From Fusobacterium sp. IOR10 (GTDB lineage Bacteria; Fusobacteriota; Fusobacteriia; Fusobacteriales; Fusobacteriaceae), in NCBI RefSeq assembly GCF_010367435.1, contig NZ_WJWY01000007.1:1-64000 (forward strand): a stretch of 64,000 nt of DNA, given 5' to 3'. Both the position numbers and the translations under genes were made by a program. Below the pieces are notes generated by a model. That model was not told where the DNA came from. It saw nothing but the letters and a program-made list of their open reading frames with translations, and made no database searches. Positions within the stretch are counted from its first letter, which is position 1, and the number at the start of each line of letters is the position of its first letter. This document shows positions 35,677-43,971 of the stretch, piece after piece.

Positions 35677-37272
35677 TTAATAATGTAATAATCCTATTCT
35701 AGAGAATAGTACATAATATAGAACAAATACTATACAAATTACTGCTGATAAATGATATCTATATTTCCAAGGTGTCATTTCCACTGGAGCCTCTTTTCTT
35801 TTAAATGTATAAGGTTCTGGTCTAGGATTTTTCTTAGTCATATATACCATTAATAAAACTTCTAGTGGAAGCATTATTCCAAGTATGTGTAAGAAATTTA
35901 TATCTGGTTTTATGATTTCATATAATCCGTAGAAAACTATATGTAAAAGCATAGTTGCTTTTGCTGCTTTTGCTGTTGCTCTTCTTGTAAAGAATCCTAC
36001 TAAAACTACTGCAAATAATGGAGCTGAATAGAATCCATTCATTTCTTGTAAGAATCCATATAGTCCACCTTTAAAGTACATAATGAAAGGAGCTACACAG
36101 ATAGATAATACTGTTAGAGCTATTCCAACTCTTTTACCCATAGCTATTACTTTCTCGTCACTAGCGTCTTCTCCTCTAGCTTCTAATTTAGGTTTATAAA
36201 GATTTAAAGCAAATATTGTAGAAGTACTATTAAGTGCAGAGTTAAATGAACTTAATATAGCTCCAAATAATACTGCTGCAAAGAATCCTACCAATGGTTT
36301 AGGTAAAACTAAACCTACTAAAGCTGGATAAGCTAAATCTCCATTTGATAATCCTGGAATTAAGTGAAATGCTATAACCCCTGGGAAAACTAAGATAAAT
36401 GGTCCAAGTAATTTTAAACATCCTGCATATAAAACCCCTTTTTGACCTTCTTTTAGATTCTTAGCTCCAAAAGTTCTTTGAATGATCATTTGGTTTGTAC
36501 ACCAGTAATATAGATTATTAAATAACATTCCTGTAAATATTACTGCAAAAGGTACTGCTGAATGTTTATTTCCAACTGCATTTAACTTTTCTGGATGATT
36601 TATAAACATTTCTGAAATACCCATTGAAATACTTCCATGTCCTAACTTCACTAAAGCTAAGATTGGTATTAATAATCCACCAACTAGTAAACCTACACCA
36701 TTTAAGGTATCTGATACTGCTACTGCTTTCAATCCACCTTTTACTGCATAAATAGCTCCAACTATTGCTATTACAGATACAATTAAGGCTATAGTTGCAA
36801 AGTAGTTAAGTCCTGTTATTCCTTGAATATCAAATAACTGATTAAATACTATTGCTCCACTATAAAGAACTGTCGGTAAGTAAGTTAAAACATAACTTAC
36901 AACAAATACCATTGAAATAATTTTTCTAAATCCACCGTCAAATCTTTCTTCTAGGAAATCTGGAACTGTTGTAATTCCTGCTCTTAAATATTTTGGTAAA
37001 AATATTAAAGCAAAAAGTACAAGTGTAACTGCTGCCCCTATTTCATAAGCTATAACACTTATTGAACTAGAATAAGATATACCATTTTGACCTATTATCT
37101 GTTCTGATGATAAATTTGTTAACATCAAAGAACCTGCTATAAAAACCCCTGTTAAATCACGCCCACCTAAAAAGTAACCATCATTTGTTTCTGTATCTTC
37201 ACCCTTACAAATACGGTATGAAAAGAAAGCTACTAAAAATGTGAAAAATAAAAACGAAATTACTGTAAACAA
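35677..37272 (-). CDS. Sodium:solute symporter (probable inositol transporter)
   Basis: The 531-residue integral membrane protein of the SSS/SLC5 family has about 13-14 helices, the GGRDLTGVFIAGSLMLTNLS region early and LNSTSTIFALNLYKP near 350-365. SSS members import sugars, inositol or amino acids with Na+. Its position between iolB and iolD makes myo-inositol the likely cargo, replacing the major-facilitator IolT of Bacillus. A 35-residue peptide is encoded directly downstream. Confidence 0.88.
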   Translation of the reverse strand: MFTVISFLFFTFLVAFFSYRICKGEDTETNDGYFLGGRDLTGVFIAGSLMLTNLSSEQIIGQNGISYSSSISVIAYEIGAAVTLVLFALIFLPKYLRAGITTVPDFLEERFDGGFRKIISMVFVVSYVLTYLPTVLYSGAIVFNQLFDIQGITGLNYFATIALIVSVIAIVGAIYAVKGGLKAVAVSDTLNGVGLLVGGLLIPILALVKLGHGSISMGISEMFINHPEKLNAVGNKHSAVPFAVIFTGMLFNNLYYWCTNQMIIQRTFGAKNLKEGQKGVLYAGCLKLLGPFILVFPGVIAFHLIPGLSNGDLAYPALVGLVLPKPLVGFFAAVLFGAILSSFNSALNSTSTIFALNLYKPKLEARGEDASDEKVIAMGKRVGIALTVLSICVAPFIMYFKGGLYGFLQEMNGFYSAPLFAVVLVGFFTRRATAKAAKATMLLHIVFYGLYEIIKPDINFLHILGIMLPLEVLLMVYMTKKNPRPEPYTFKRKEAPVEMTPWKYRYHLSAVICIVFVLYYVLFSRIGLLHY

Positions 37273-37333
37273 AACAACCCCTCCTTATTTTATGTTATAC
37301 TCGCCCAAGAAAATAACATAATCTATATTTTTT

Positions 37334-38128
37334 TTATTTGTTAGGCCATATTTTAGCATTAGAATCCAACAACCAAGTATGAGCCTCATCGTCTACTCTT
37401 TTTGTCCATGGATTATTTTCCAAATGTCTTATCATCCAACAATAATACATTCCATAACCTGGTGCTGAAGTTTGAGGATGTGTTAAATCACCTGTAATTA
37501 ATAGAGATGAATTATCCTTTATTTTAAATACATTTTCTCCTACAAATCCTGCTCCAAACCCTTGTGGTTTAGTAAATTTATAGAAATATACCTCTGGTTG
37601 TGTGTGTGAATGTGGAGGATAACTTGACCATTTTCCTGGATAAGTTATTACTTCTCCCATTACCATATTAGAATAAGGTGCATTTTCATATTTAAATACA
37701 TCTCTAACTAATCTTCTTGCAGTTCCATCCATTCCATCTTTCCCAAAAATATTATCTACACAATCTTCAGGAGTATATAATTTTGATTCAAATTCTTTTT
37801 CATTTGTAGTTTTTTGAATTCCTATTTCTGTTTCTTCTAGAAATTTAACTATAATTTTCTTATCTTTACAAACATGTAAGACATGAGGTCCAAAATCAAA
37901 AACATTTCCTCTTTTTGCTTGGTATTCTTCTTTTTCCCAATAAATTTTAATTTCACCTTGGAATAAGATTACTGCAGTTTCTTTAGTTAAGCTATATATT
38001 TCTAGCTCTTCACCTTTCTCACCCTTATATACATCAAAATCCATTAACATATTTTGAGTATGATCTTCTTCTCTTACAACTGTATTAAATCCATTTACCA
38101 ATTTGTTATTTGGTTGATATTTAATCAT
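37334..38128 (-). CDS. iolB: 5-deoxy-glucuronate isomerase
   Basis: The 264-residue bicupin protein converts 5-deoxy-glucuronate to 5-dehydro-2-deoxygluconate. The metal-binding cupin segment SSYPPHSHTQPEVYFYKFT and the late GMYYCWMIRHLENNPW motif are typical of IolB. It follows the second Gfo/Idh gene by 37 bases and precedes the symporter by 61 bases. Confidence 0.93.
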   Translation of the reverse strand: MIKYQPNNKLVNGFNTVVREEDHTQNMLMDFDVYKGEKGEELEIYSLTKETAVILFQGEIKIYWEKEEYQAKRGNVFDFGPHVLHVCKDKKIIVKFLEETEIGIQKTTNEKEFESKLYTPEDCVDNIFGKDGMDGTARRLVRDVFKYENAPYSNMVMGEVITYPGKWSSYPPHSHTQPEVYFYKFTKPQGFGAGFVGENVFKIKDNSSLLITGDLTHPQTSAPGYGMYYCWMIRHLENNPWTKRVDDEAHTWLLDSNAKIWPNK

Positions 38129-38165
38129 TTTAATTCCTCCTAAAATTTTTAACCCTTTTTGATAA

Positions 38166-39185
38166 CTATTTTATATCTACTAGCTTTCCTGTTTCAAATG
38201 ATTCTTTACAAGCATAAGCTACCTTTGTACAATTAGTTCCATCATAAACTGTTACTTCAGGTTTTCTATTATTTATTACACAATCTACAAATTCTTTTAA
38301 TTCATTAACATATGATTCCTTAAATCTTTCTAGGAAATCTTGAGAACATTCTTTTCTAACTCCACTATTATCTAGAATTTCAACTAGATTTTTTTGTGGA
38401 ACACTTCCTATTCTTAAAATTCCTTCTGTTCCTATAATCTCACTTTCTACATTGTATCCATGAGGTGCTGTTCTTCCTGCAAATAAGAATCCCATTCCTC
38501 CATTTTTAAACTTCATAAGAGCTGAAACATTGTCTCCATCATTGTATTGACCAAACTCTGGATGTTTGTAACAACCTCCTATTGCCCATACTTGTGAAGG
38601 TTCATCTTCCATAAACCATCTTGCTAAGTCAATATCATGAACTGACATATCTAAGAACTCTCCACCTGAATGTCCTGCATAAGCTATCGCACCTTCTATA
38701 CTTGATTCTGGATCTTGGCTGTATGATCTAAACATAAAAGGCTTCCCTATTTTCCCAGCTTTTACCATTTCTTTAGCATATTTATATGATGGATCAAATC
38801 TTCTCATAAATCCAAGCATAAATATCAAATCTTTCCCATAATTTTCCACTGCTTTTTCAGCTATTTTACATTCTTCAACTGTTGTTCCTAGTGGTTTTTC
38901 AGAAAAAACATGTTTTCCAGCTTTTAATGCTTTTTCAATTTGCTCACAATGTAACCCTGATGGTGATGAAACAAATATTGCATCTAATTCTTTATTATTA
39001 ATCATCTCATCATAATTTTTATATGTATATTCTACTCCCCATTCTTTTTTTACTCTTTCAAGAATACTATCGTCTAACCCACAAACTGCAACTAATTCAG
39101 CTTCTGGAATTGCGAAAGCTATATTTTCAGCATGTTTAATTCCTAATCTCCCTAATCCTACAATTCCAAACTTAACTTTTTTCAT
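38166..39185 (-). CDS. Second Gfo/Idh/MocA inositol dehydrogenase
   Basis: The 339-residue oxidoreductase resembles iolG in fold: GLGRLGIKH near residues 9-17, the FSEKPLG lysine segment near 92-98, and the MSVHDIDLARWF helix. It is clearly diverged from the iolG at 31566-32576. It is the first gene of the large iol operon. Bacterial iol loci often carry extra dehydrogenases for scyllo- or D-chiro-inositol (IolX/IolW/IolU in Bacillus), so an isomer-specific dehydrogenase is inferred. Confidence 0.85.
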   Translation of the reverse strand: MKKVKFGIVGLGRLGIKHAENIAFAIPEAELVAVCGLDDSILERVKKEWGVEYTYKNYDEMINNKELDAIFVSSPSGLHCEQIEKALKAGKHVFSEKPLGTTVEECKIAEKAVENYGKDLIFMLGFMRRFDPSYKYAKEMVKAGKIGKPFMFRSYSQDPESSIEGAIAYAGHSGGEFLDMSVHDIDLARWFMEDEPSQVWAIGGCYKHPEFGQYNDGDNVSALMKFKNGGMGFLFAGRTAPHGYNVESEIIGTEGILRIGSVPQKNLVEILDNSGVRKECSQDFLERFKESYVNELKEFVDCVINNRKPEVTVYDGTNCTKVAYACKESFETGKLVDIK

Positions 39186-39226
39186 TTCCCCTTAAGCCCT
39201 CCTTATAAAAGTTCTATAACTTGTTT

Positions 39227-39259
39227 ATTCTTGGTTAATTCATTATCATGTTTTGAGTA
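39227..39259 (-). promoter_or_regulatory. IolR-type operator boxes of the iol operon
   Basis: On the minus strand TAACCAAGAAT (complement of 39227-39237) matches the Bacillus IolR consensus WRAYCAADARD at all 11 positions, as I remember it. TACTCAAAACA (complement of 39249-39259) matches 9 of 11. They are 22 bases apart (two turns) and flank the predicted start site near 39249. Confidence 0.6.
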
Positions 39260-39284
39260 TATTATATTTTACAAAATTTGTCAA
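39256..39284 (-). promoter_or_regulatory. Promoter of the main iol operon
   Basis: On the minus strand TTGACA (complement of 39279-39284) and TATACT (complement of 39256-39261) are exactly 17 bases apart. It drives the second dehydrogenase, iolB, the symporter, iolD, iolE, iolG and iolC. Confidence 0.82.
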
Positions 39285-39368
39285 ATTTATTTTGTCATTT
39301 CAGATTAAAATAGCCTTGTTTAACTATATATGTTTTGAAAGTAAACATTTATAAAATAAATACTTACT

Positions 39369-39417
39369 AAAAAAGAGGAGATACTACCCATGAAATGGTT
39401 TTTATCTCCTCTTTTTT
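39369..39417 (-). terminator. Terminator of the Fe-ADH/iolJ unit
   Basis: Arms 39369-39383 and 39403-39417 pair over 15 bases around a 19-base loop. T-runs follow on both strands. It directly follows the iolJ stop and separates it from the main iol promoter. Confidence 0.85.
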
Positions 39418-39420
39418 TTA

Positions 39421-40266
39421 TTAATTAGCTTTATTCTCAGTTCCAAAAATTTTTATATGTTTTTTTACGTTTAAATAAGCTCCCTCTACTTCAGCTTCGC
39501 TTAATTGAAAATAATTTGTAATTTCATCATTTTTTTCTTTAACTTTATCATAAACTGATAAAAAAGTGGCTGTAGCAACATTTAATTTTGTTATACCATT
39601 TTCTATAGTTTTTTTGAAATCTTCCTCACATATACCACTTCCACCATGTAAAACTAACCTTGTATCTCCAACTGATTCGTGTATTTTTTCTAGTATCTCA
39701 AAATTTAATTTTGGTTCTTCTTTATATACACCATGAGCGTTTCCAATAGCCACTGCCATAGCATCTATTCCAGTTTCTTTGGCTAATCTTATAGCTTCCC
39801 TTAAGTCAGTATATTTTACTTTATTTGCTTCTGTCCCATCTTCACTACCACCAACAATACCTATTTCAGCTTCAACATTGGCCTTATATTTTTTAGCCAT
39901 TTCAACTACTTTTTTTGTTAATTTTATATTTTCTTCTATTGGAAGTTTTGATCCATCTATCATAACTGATGAGAAACCAATATCCAATGCTTTTTTCACT
40001 GTTTCAATAGTTAACCCATGATCCAAATGGACAGCTACAGGAACTCTTGCTTGTTGAGCTGCTGCTACCATCATAGGCCCTATTAAGTCAAGTGGTGAAT
40101 AGTTTAAACGAACTTCTGCTATTTGTAGTATTATTGGAGCTTGTAATTCTTCAGCTGCTTTAATTGCTCCAATTATCATTTCCATATTAGCCACATTAAA
40201 AGCACCTACTCCATATTTTCCAGCATGAGCATTTTCCAATAATGTTTTTGATTTTACTAAAGGCAT
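39421..40266 (-). CDS. iolJ: Class II aldolase, probable 6-phospho-5-dehydro-2-deoxygluconate aldolase
   Basis: The 281-residue zinc-dependent class II aldolase shows VAVHLDHG with its zinc His, the EAEIGIVGG motif, IGNAHG and LVLHGGSG. In the iol pathway IolJ cleaves 6-phospho-5-dehydro-2-deoxygluconate to DHAP and malonate semialdehyde. A longer frame reaches 40344, but MPLVKSKTLL at 40266 is the family start; it lies one base after the dehydrogenase stop with GGGGA just upstream. Generic fructose-bisphosphate aldolase is the alternative; context favours IolJ. Confidence 0.88.
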   Translation of the reverse strand: MPLVKSKTLLENAHAGKYGVGAFNVANMEMIIGAIKAAEELQAPIILQIAEVRLNYSPLDLIGPMMVAAAQQARVPVAVHLDHGLTIETVKKALDIGFSSVMIDGSKLPIEENIKLTKKVVEMAKKYKANVEAEIGIVGGSEDGTEANKVKYTDLREAIRLAKETGIDAMAVAIGNAHGVYKEEPKLNFEILEKIHESVGDTRLVLHGGSGICEEDFKKTIENGITKLNVATATFLSVYDKVKEKNDEITNYFQLSEAEVEGAYLNVKKHIKIFGTENKAN

Positions 40267-40267
40267 A

Positions 40268-41422
40268 CTATCCCCACAACTCTTGATAAATAGATACAAT
40301 ATCTTTGTGAGACACTGATTTTCTAGTATTAGCTGGACTTCCACTAGCTAGCGCATCATTAGCCATTTTATCTATATTTTCAAAAAATACATTTTTATCT
40401 ATGTTTAAATCTTCTAAAGTTGGGATTTCTAAATCTTTAAGTAATTGGCTTACTGCTTCTATAAATTTATTAGCAGCTTCTTCATCTGTCATTTCTGAAG
40501 TATAAACTCCTATGGCTTTTGATAAATCAACTAACTTATCTATAGCTCCTGATTTTAAGAATACTAAACATTTTTCAAGTAATACTGCATTTGATAAACC
40601 ATGAGGAACATGAAATAAAGCTCCTATGGGTCTACTCATCCCATGAACTATTGTTACTGAAGAGTTATTAAAAGCAATCCCTGCTTCTGTAGCAGCTGTT
40701 GCAACTATTTCTCTACTTTTTATATCTGAACCATCTTTATAAACTTTTACTAAATTATCAAATAATTTTTTAACTGCTGATATAGCAAATGTATCAGTTA
40801 ATGGAAAGGATTTTTTAGAAGTATAAGCTTCTATTGCATGAGTTAAGGCATCTACACCAGTAGCTGCTGTTATTCCCTTTGGAGCAGTTAATGTAAATAC
40901 AGGATCCACTATAGCCAAAGTAGGTATTAGTTTTCCACCTTGTAATAACATTTTTATATTGTTTTCTGTATCTGTTATTATAGTAACCTTTGTAGCTTCT
41001 GATCCTGTTCCTGCTGTTGTTGGAATAGCAACTAAAACAGGAGGCTCATTTTCTATAATTTTTCCATTATAATCCCTTATATTTCCAGGATTAGTTATCA
41101 TTGCTCCCACTGCTTTCATTGTATCTATTGGGCTTCCTCCACCTATTGCTATTAAAAATTCACATTTTTCTTCCTTGTAAATTTTTATTCCTTCTTCAAC
41201 CATTTTATCTGTAGGTTCCCCGTTTACACCTGAATAAATAACACATTCTACTTCCACTTCTTTTAAAACATCTTCTAATTTTTTTACATTTCCCAATTTA
41301 ACCATAACATCGTCTGTAACAATTAAAACTTTTTTCCCAAAAGTTTTTAAATTAACTTTTGATAATTGTAATGCCTCTTTCCCTGCTATAATTTGTTTAG
41401 GAATTTGAAATATATTCGCCAT
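40268..41422 (-). CDS. Iron-dependent alcohol dehydrogenase in the iol regulon
   Basis: The 384-residue group III (iron) dehydrogenase has the NAD motif GGGSPID near 94-100 and metal ligands D191, H195, H260 and H274. It is the first gene of the operator-controlled unit and is tightly coupled to iolJ. No iolA (malonate-semialdehyde dehydrogenase) is present, so it may reduce malonate semialdehyde to 3-hydroxypropionate. That substrate is inference; the family also includes 1,3-propanediol, 4-hydroxybutyrate and lactaldehyde dehydrogenases. Confidence 0.85.
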   Translation of the reverse strand: MANIFQIPKQIIAGKEALQLSKVNLKTFGKKVLIVTDDVMVKLGNVKKLEDVLKEVEVECVIYSGVNGEPTDKMVEEGIKIYKEEKCEFLIAIGGGSPIDTMKAVGAMITNPGNIRDYNGKIIENEPPVLVAIPTTAGTGSEATKVTIITDTENNIKMLLQGGKLIPTLAIVDPVFTLTAPKGITAATGVDALTHAIEAYTSKKSFPLTDTFAISAVKKLFDNLVKVYKDGSDIKSREIVATAATEAGIAFNNSSVTIVHGMSRPIGALFHVPHGLSNAVLLEKCLVFLKSGAIDKLVDLSKAIGVYTSEMTDEEAANKFIEAVSQLLKDLEIPTLEDLNIDKNVFFENIDKMANDALASGSPANTRKSVSHKDIVSIYQELWG

Positions 41423-41440
41423 TGCTCCCCCTTTAAAATA

Positions 41441-41482
41441 ACTTTTGATTATATTTTGATTATGTTGTTGTCAACTTGATTA
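41441..41482 (-). promoter_or_regulatory. Three IolR-type operator boxes
   Basis: On the minus strand three 11-base boxes begin TAATCAA. The first (complement of 41441-41451, TAATCAAAAGT) matches WRAYCAADARD fully. The second (41452-41462) directly abuts it and matches 10 of 11. The third (41472-41482) matches 9 of 11. They cover the -10 and -35 of the Fe-ADH promoter. Confidence 0.72.
41448..41474 (-). promoter_or_regulatory. Promoter of the Fe-ADH/iolJ unit
   Basis: On the minus strand TTGACA (complement of 41469-41474) and TATAAT (complement of 41448-41453) are 15 bases apart, a little short of the optimum. It lies inside the operator cluster at 41441-41482. Confidence 0.65.
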
Positions 41483-41500
41483 TATTATTTTTTTTATCAT

Positions 41501-41529
41501 TTGTCAAAGAAAAAAAAATGTTGTATAAT
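41501..41529 (+). promoter_or_regulatory. Promoter of iolR-mgsA
   Basis: TTGTCA (41501-41506) and TATAAT (41524-41529) are exactly 17 bases apart; transcription would start near 41536. The operator boxes lie 19 bases upstream of its -35, between the divergent promoters, so autoregulation is plausible. Confidence 0.8.
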
Positions 41530-41561
41530 AATAATATAATTTTAAATGAGAGGTTGTGCTT

Positions 41562-42311
41562 ATGAAATACGAAAGAACAAAGAAAATAGAAGAATATATT
41601 CTAGAAAAAAAATCAGTTAAAATGGATAAACTTTGTGAAGTATTCAATGTTTCGCCAAATACTATCAGAAGAGACATTAAAGAAATTCTAAAAAAAGGAA
41701 CTATTGAAAAAGTTTACGGAGGAGTTACAGCTGCTTCTAATGAAACCTTAGTCTCTTTTAAAGAAAGAAAAATAATTAATCAAAATTTGAAATCTAAAAT
41801 TGCTTTAAAAGCAAGTGAATTTGTCAATGATAATGATATTATATACGTTGATTCTGGAACCACAACTGTTCATATGGTTGATGGTTTAAAAAATAAATCT
41901 GTTACAGTTTTTACAAATAATTTGAATTTTATAATTCAAGCTCTGCCCTATGCAAATATTAAAATAATAGCTTTATCAGGTTCTCTTGACAGAGCTGTAA
42001 ATTCCTTTGTAGGGCAAGAATCAATTGATTTTTTAAAAAATTTAAATATACAAAAAGCTTTTATGGCAACTACTGGAGTTGCTATGAATATTGGTATTAC
42101 AAATGCTTCTATAAAAGAATCTGGAGTTAAAGAAACAGCTATTAATCAAAGTTCTGAAATATTTTTACTTATGGATAGTTCTAAATTTTCTTCTTTAGGT
42201 CTTGTTACATATGCACAATTTTCAGACATTGATTTTTTATTAACTGATTTTGCTCCAAAAGAATATGTTGATTTTTTAAAAGAAAAAAATATAAAATTAG
42301 AAATTTGTTAA
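41562..42311 (+). CDS. iolR: DeoR-family transcriptional regulator of inositol catabolism
   Basis: The 249-residue DeoR-type repressor has an N-terminal winged helix, KMDKLCEVFNVSPNTIRRDI, and a C-terminal sugar-phosphate sensor of the ribose-5-phosphate-isomerase-like fold (VDSGTTTVHMVDGL; LMDSSKFSSLGL). I start it at ATG 41562, spaced 8 bases from GAGAGG, not at the in-frame GTG 41556. It is divergent from the Fe-ADH/iolJ unit across the IolR-type boxes. In Bacillus the inducer is 6-phospho-5-dehydro-2-deoxygluconate; the same is inferred here. Confidence 0.88.
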   Translation: MKYERTKKIEEYILEKKSVKMDKLCEVFNVSPNTIRRDIKEILKKGTIEKVYGGVTAASNETLVSFKERKIINQNLKSKIALKASEFVNDNDIIYVDSGTTTVHMVDGLKNKSVTVFTNNLNFIIQALPYANIKIIALSGSLDRAVNSFVGQESIDFLKNLNIQKAFMATTGVAMNIGITNASIKESGVKETAINQSSEIFLLMDSSKFSSLGLVTYAQFSDIDFLLTDFAPKEYVDFLKEKNIKLEIC

Positions 42312-42326
42312 TTTTTAGGAGGAAAA

Positions 42327-42698
42327 ATGGAAAAAAAGATTGCTTTAATTGCTCATGACAAAAAAAAGGATGAATTAGTTGATTTTGTAAAAAAACATAA
42401 AGATTTTTTTTCACAATATGAACTTGTTGGAACAGGAACAACTGGAACTAGAATTATTCAAGCTACTGATTTAAATGTTGTTAGATATTTATCTGGCCCA
42501 ATGGGTGGAGATCAACAAGTTGGAGCTGAAATAGCTAACGAGAATATTTTAGCTGTTTTCTTTTTTAGAGATCCTCTATCTGCCATGCCACATGAACCAG
42601 ATGTGCAAGCTCTAATACGTTTATCAGATGTTCATAAAATTCCTGTTGCTACTAATTCTAAAACAGCAGAACTATTAATTAAAGGTCTAAAAGCTTAA
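42327..42698 (+). CDS. mgsA: Methylglyoxal synthase
   Basis: The 123-residue protein converts DHAP to methylglyoxal and phosphate. Catalytic features are H10/D11 in [20 protein letters not shown] near 35-43, D62 in [13 protein letters not shown], and His in MPHEPD. It follows iolR by 15 bases and has its own AGGAGGAA ribosome site, so it is cotranscribed with the inositol regulator. IolJ makes DHAP in the same pathway, so this looks like a phosphate-releasing overflow valve. Confidence 0.95.
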   Translation: MEKKIALIAHDKKKDELVDFVKKHKDFFSQYELVGTGTTGTRIIQATDLNVVRYLSGPMGGDQQVGAEIANENILAVFFFRDPLSAMPHEPDVQALIRLSDVHKIPVATNSKTAELLIKGLKA

Positions 42699-42701
42699 TA
42701 A

Positions 42702-42740
42702 AAATAAGGTAGAAATTAATAATTAATTTCTACCTTATTT
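42702..42740. terminator. Bidirectional terminator between mgsA and the second Fe-ADH
   Basis: Arms 42702-42719 and 42723-42740 are fully complementary over 18 bases around a tiny loop; A/T flanks serve both convergent genes. Confidence 0.85.
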
Positions 42741-42777
42741 TAAATTTAATTTTTATTTTTTTTAAACTTAATCCTCA

Positions 42778-43941
42778 TTATAAAGCTGATTTATAGATAT
42801 TTAATACATCCTCTGCTTCCAATACTTTGAAATTTCCTAATTTTCCCCTTATAGTAGCCTGTTTTGCCATTTTTTCCAATTTTTCATCATCTATTTCTAC
42901 TTCTTTTAATGAAGAAGGCATTCCCAACAAATTAAAATATTCCCTTGTTTTTCTTATGGCATTATGTGCTATTTCATATTTTTCATCATTAGCGTCAAGT
43001 CCCCATACATTAACCCCATATTCAACAAATTTATCTACTGTAAAACCATTTAAAGCATACTCCATCCAATAAGGTGTCAATATAGCCAAACCAACTCCAT
43101 GGGTAATATCATAAAATGCACTTAATTCATGTTCCATTGCATGAACACTCCATTCAGTTTCTTTTCCATAACTTAAAAGACCATTTATAGCAAGACTCGC
43201 AGTCCACATTAAATTTGATCTTGCTTCATAATTTTCAGGACAATCAATGGCTTTTTTCCCATAGTTTATACAAGTTTTCAACAGAGCTTCCCCCATTCTA
43301 TTTTGTAAATAAGCTTCTTTAGTATTACTAAAATATACTTCGAAAATATGACTCATTATATCTGCTACTCCTGCTGCAGTTTGATTTTTTGGAACTGAAA
43401 AAGTATATGTTGGATCTAATATTGAAAATTTTGGAGCCATCCCATCGTGTATAGTTGCAATTTTTTCATTTGTTTCCATATTAGTTATTACTGCTCCTGA
43501 ATCCATTTCAGAACCTGTGGCAGCTAATGTAAGAACACTTGCAATGGGAAGAACTTTTTTTATCTTTCTAGAATCCATTACAATATCCCAAGCATCTCCA
43601 TCATAGTAATACCCTGCACCTATAACCTTTGCACAATCAATTGTACTTCCACCACCAACTGCAAGTATTAGTTCTATTTTATTTTCTCTACATAATTTAA
43701 TCCCACTTTTTACACTTGACAATCTTGGATTAGGATCTACTCCCCCTAATTCCCAAAAATTAATATTATTTTCATTTAAAATATTAGTAATCTTATTATA
43801 TAGTCCGTTTCTTTTTATACTTCTACCCCCATAAACAAACAATACTTTATTACCATAATTTTTTATTTCTCTTGCAAGAACTTCTATTTTATTTCTACCA
43901 AAAAATATTTTTGTTGGTATATTATAATTAAAATTTAACAT
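42778..43941 (-). CDS. Iron-dependent alcohol dehydrogenase, BdhA/YqhD type
   Basis: The 387-residue iron dehydrogenase starts MLNFNYNIPTKIFFG and carries GGGSTIDCAKVIG near 96-108, typical of the NADPH-dependent butanol dehydrogenase/YqhD branch. Metal ligands lie in GVADIMSHIFE, WSVHAMEHELS and ITHGVGLAIL. It reduces aldehydes, perhaps including methylglyoxal or butyraldehyde. It is convergent with mgsA and is followed upstream by a nitroreductase pseudogene. The substrate is not determined. Confidence 0.88.
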   Translation of the reverse strand: MLNFNYNIPTKIFFGRNKIEVLAREIKNYGNKVLFVYGGRSIKRNGLYNKITNILNENNINFWELGGVDPNPRLSSVKSGIKLCRENKIELILAVGGGSTIDCAKVIGAGYYYDGDAWDIVMDSRKIKKVLPIASVLTLAATGSEMDSGAVITNMETNEKIATIHDGMAPKFSILDPTYTFSVPKNQTAAGVADIMSHIFEVYFSNTKEAYLQNRMGEALLKTCINYGKKAIDCPENYEARSNLMWTASLAINGLLSYGKETEWSVHAMEHELSAFYDITHGVGLAILTPYWMEYALNGFTVDKFVEYGVNVWGLDANDEKYEIAHNAIRKTREYFNLLGMPSSLKEVEIDDEKLEKMAKQATIRGKLGNFKVLEAEDVLNIYKSAL

Positions 43942-43971
43942 TTTATACTCCTTTTATTTAAAATTTCATTT

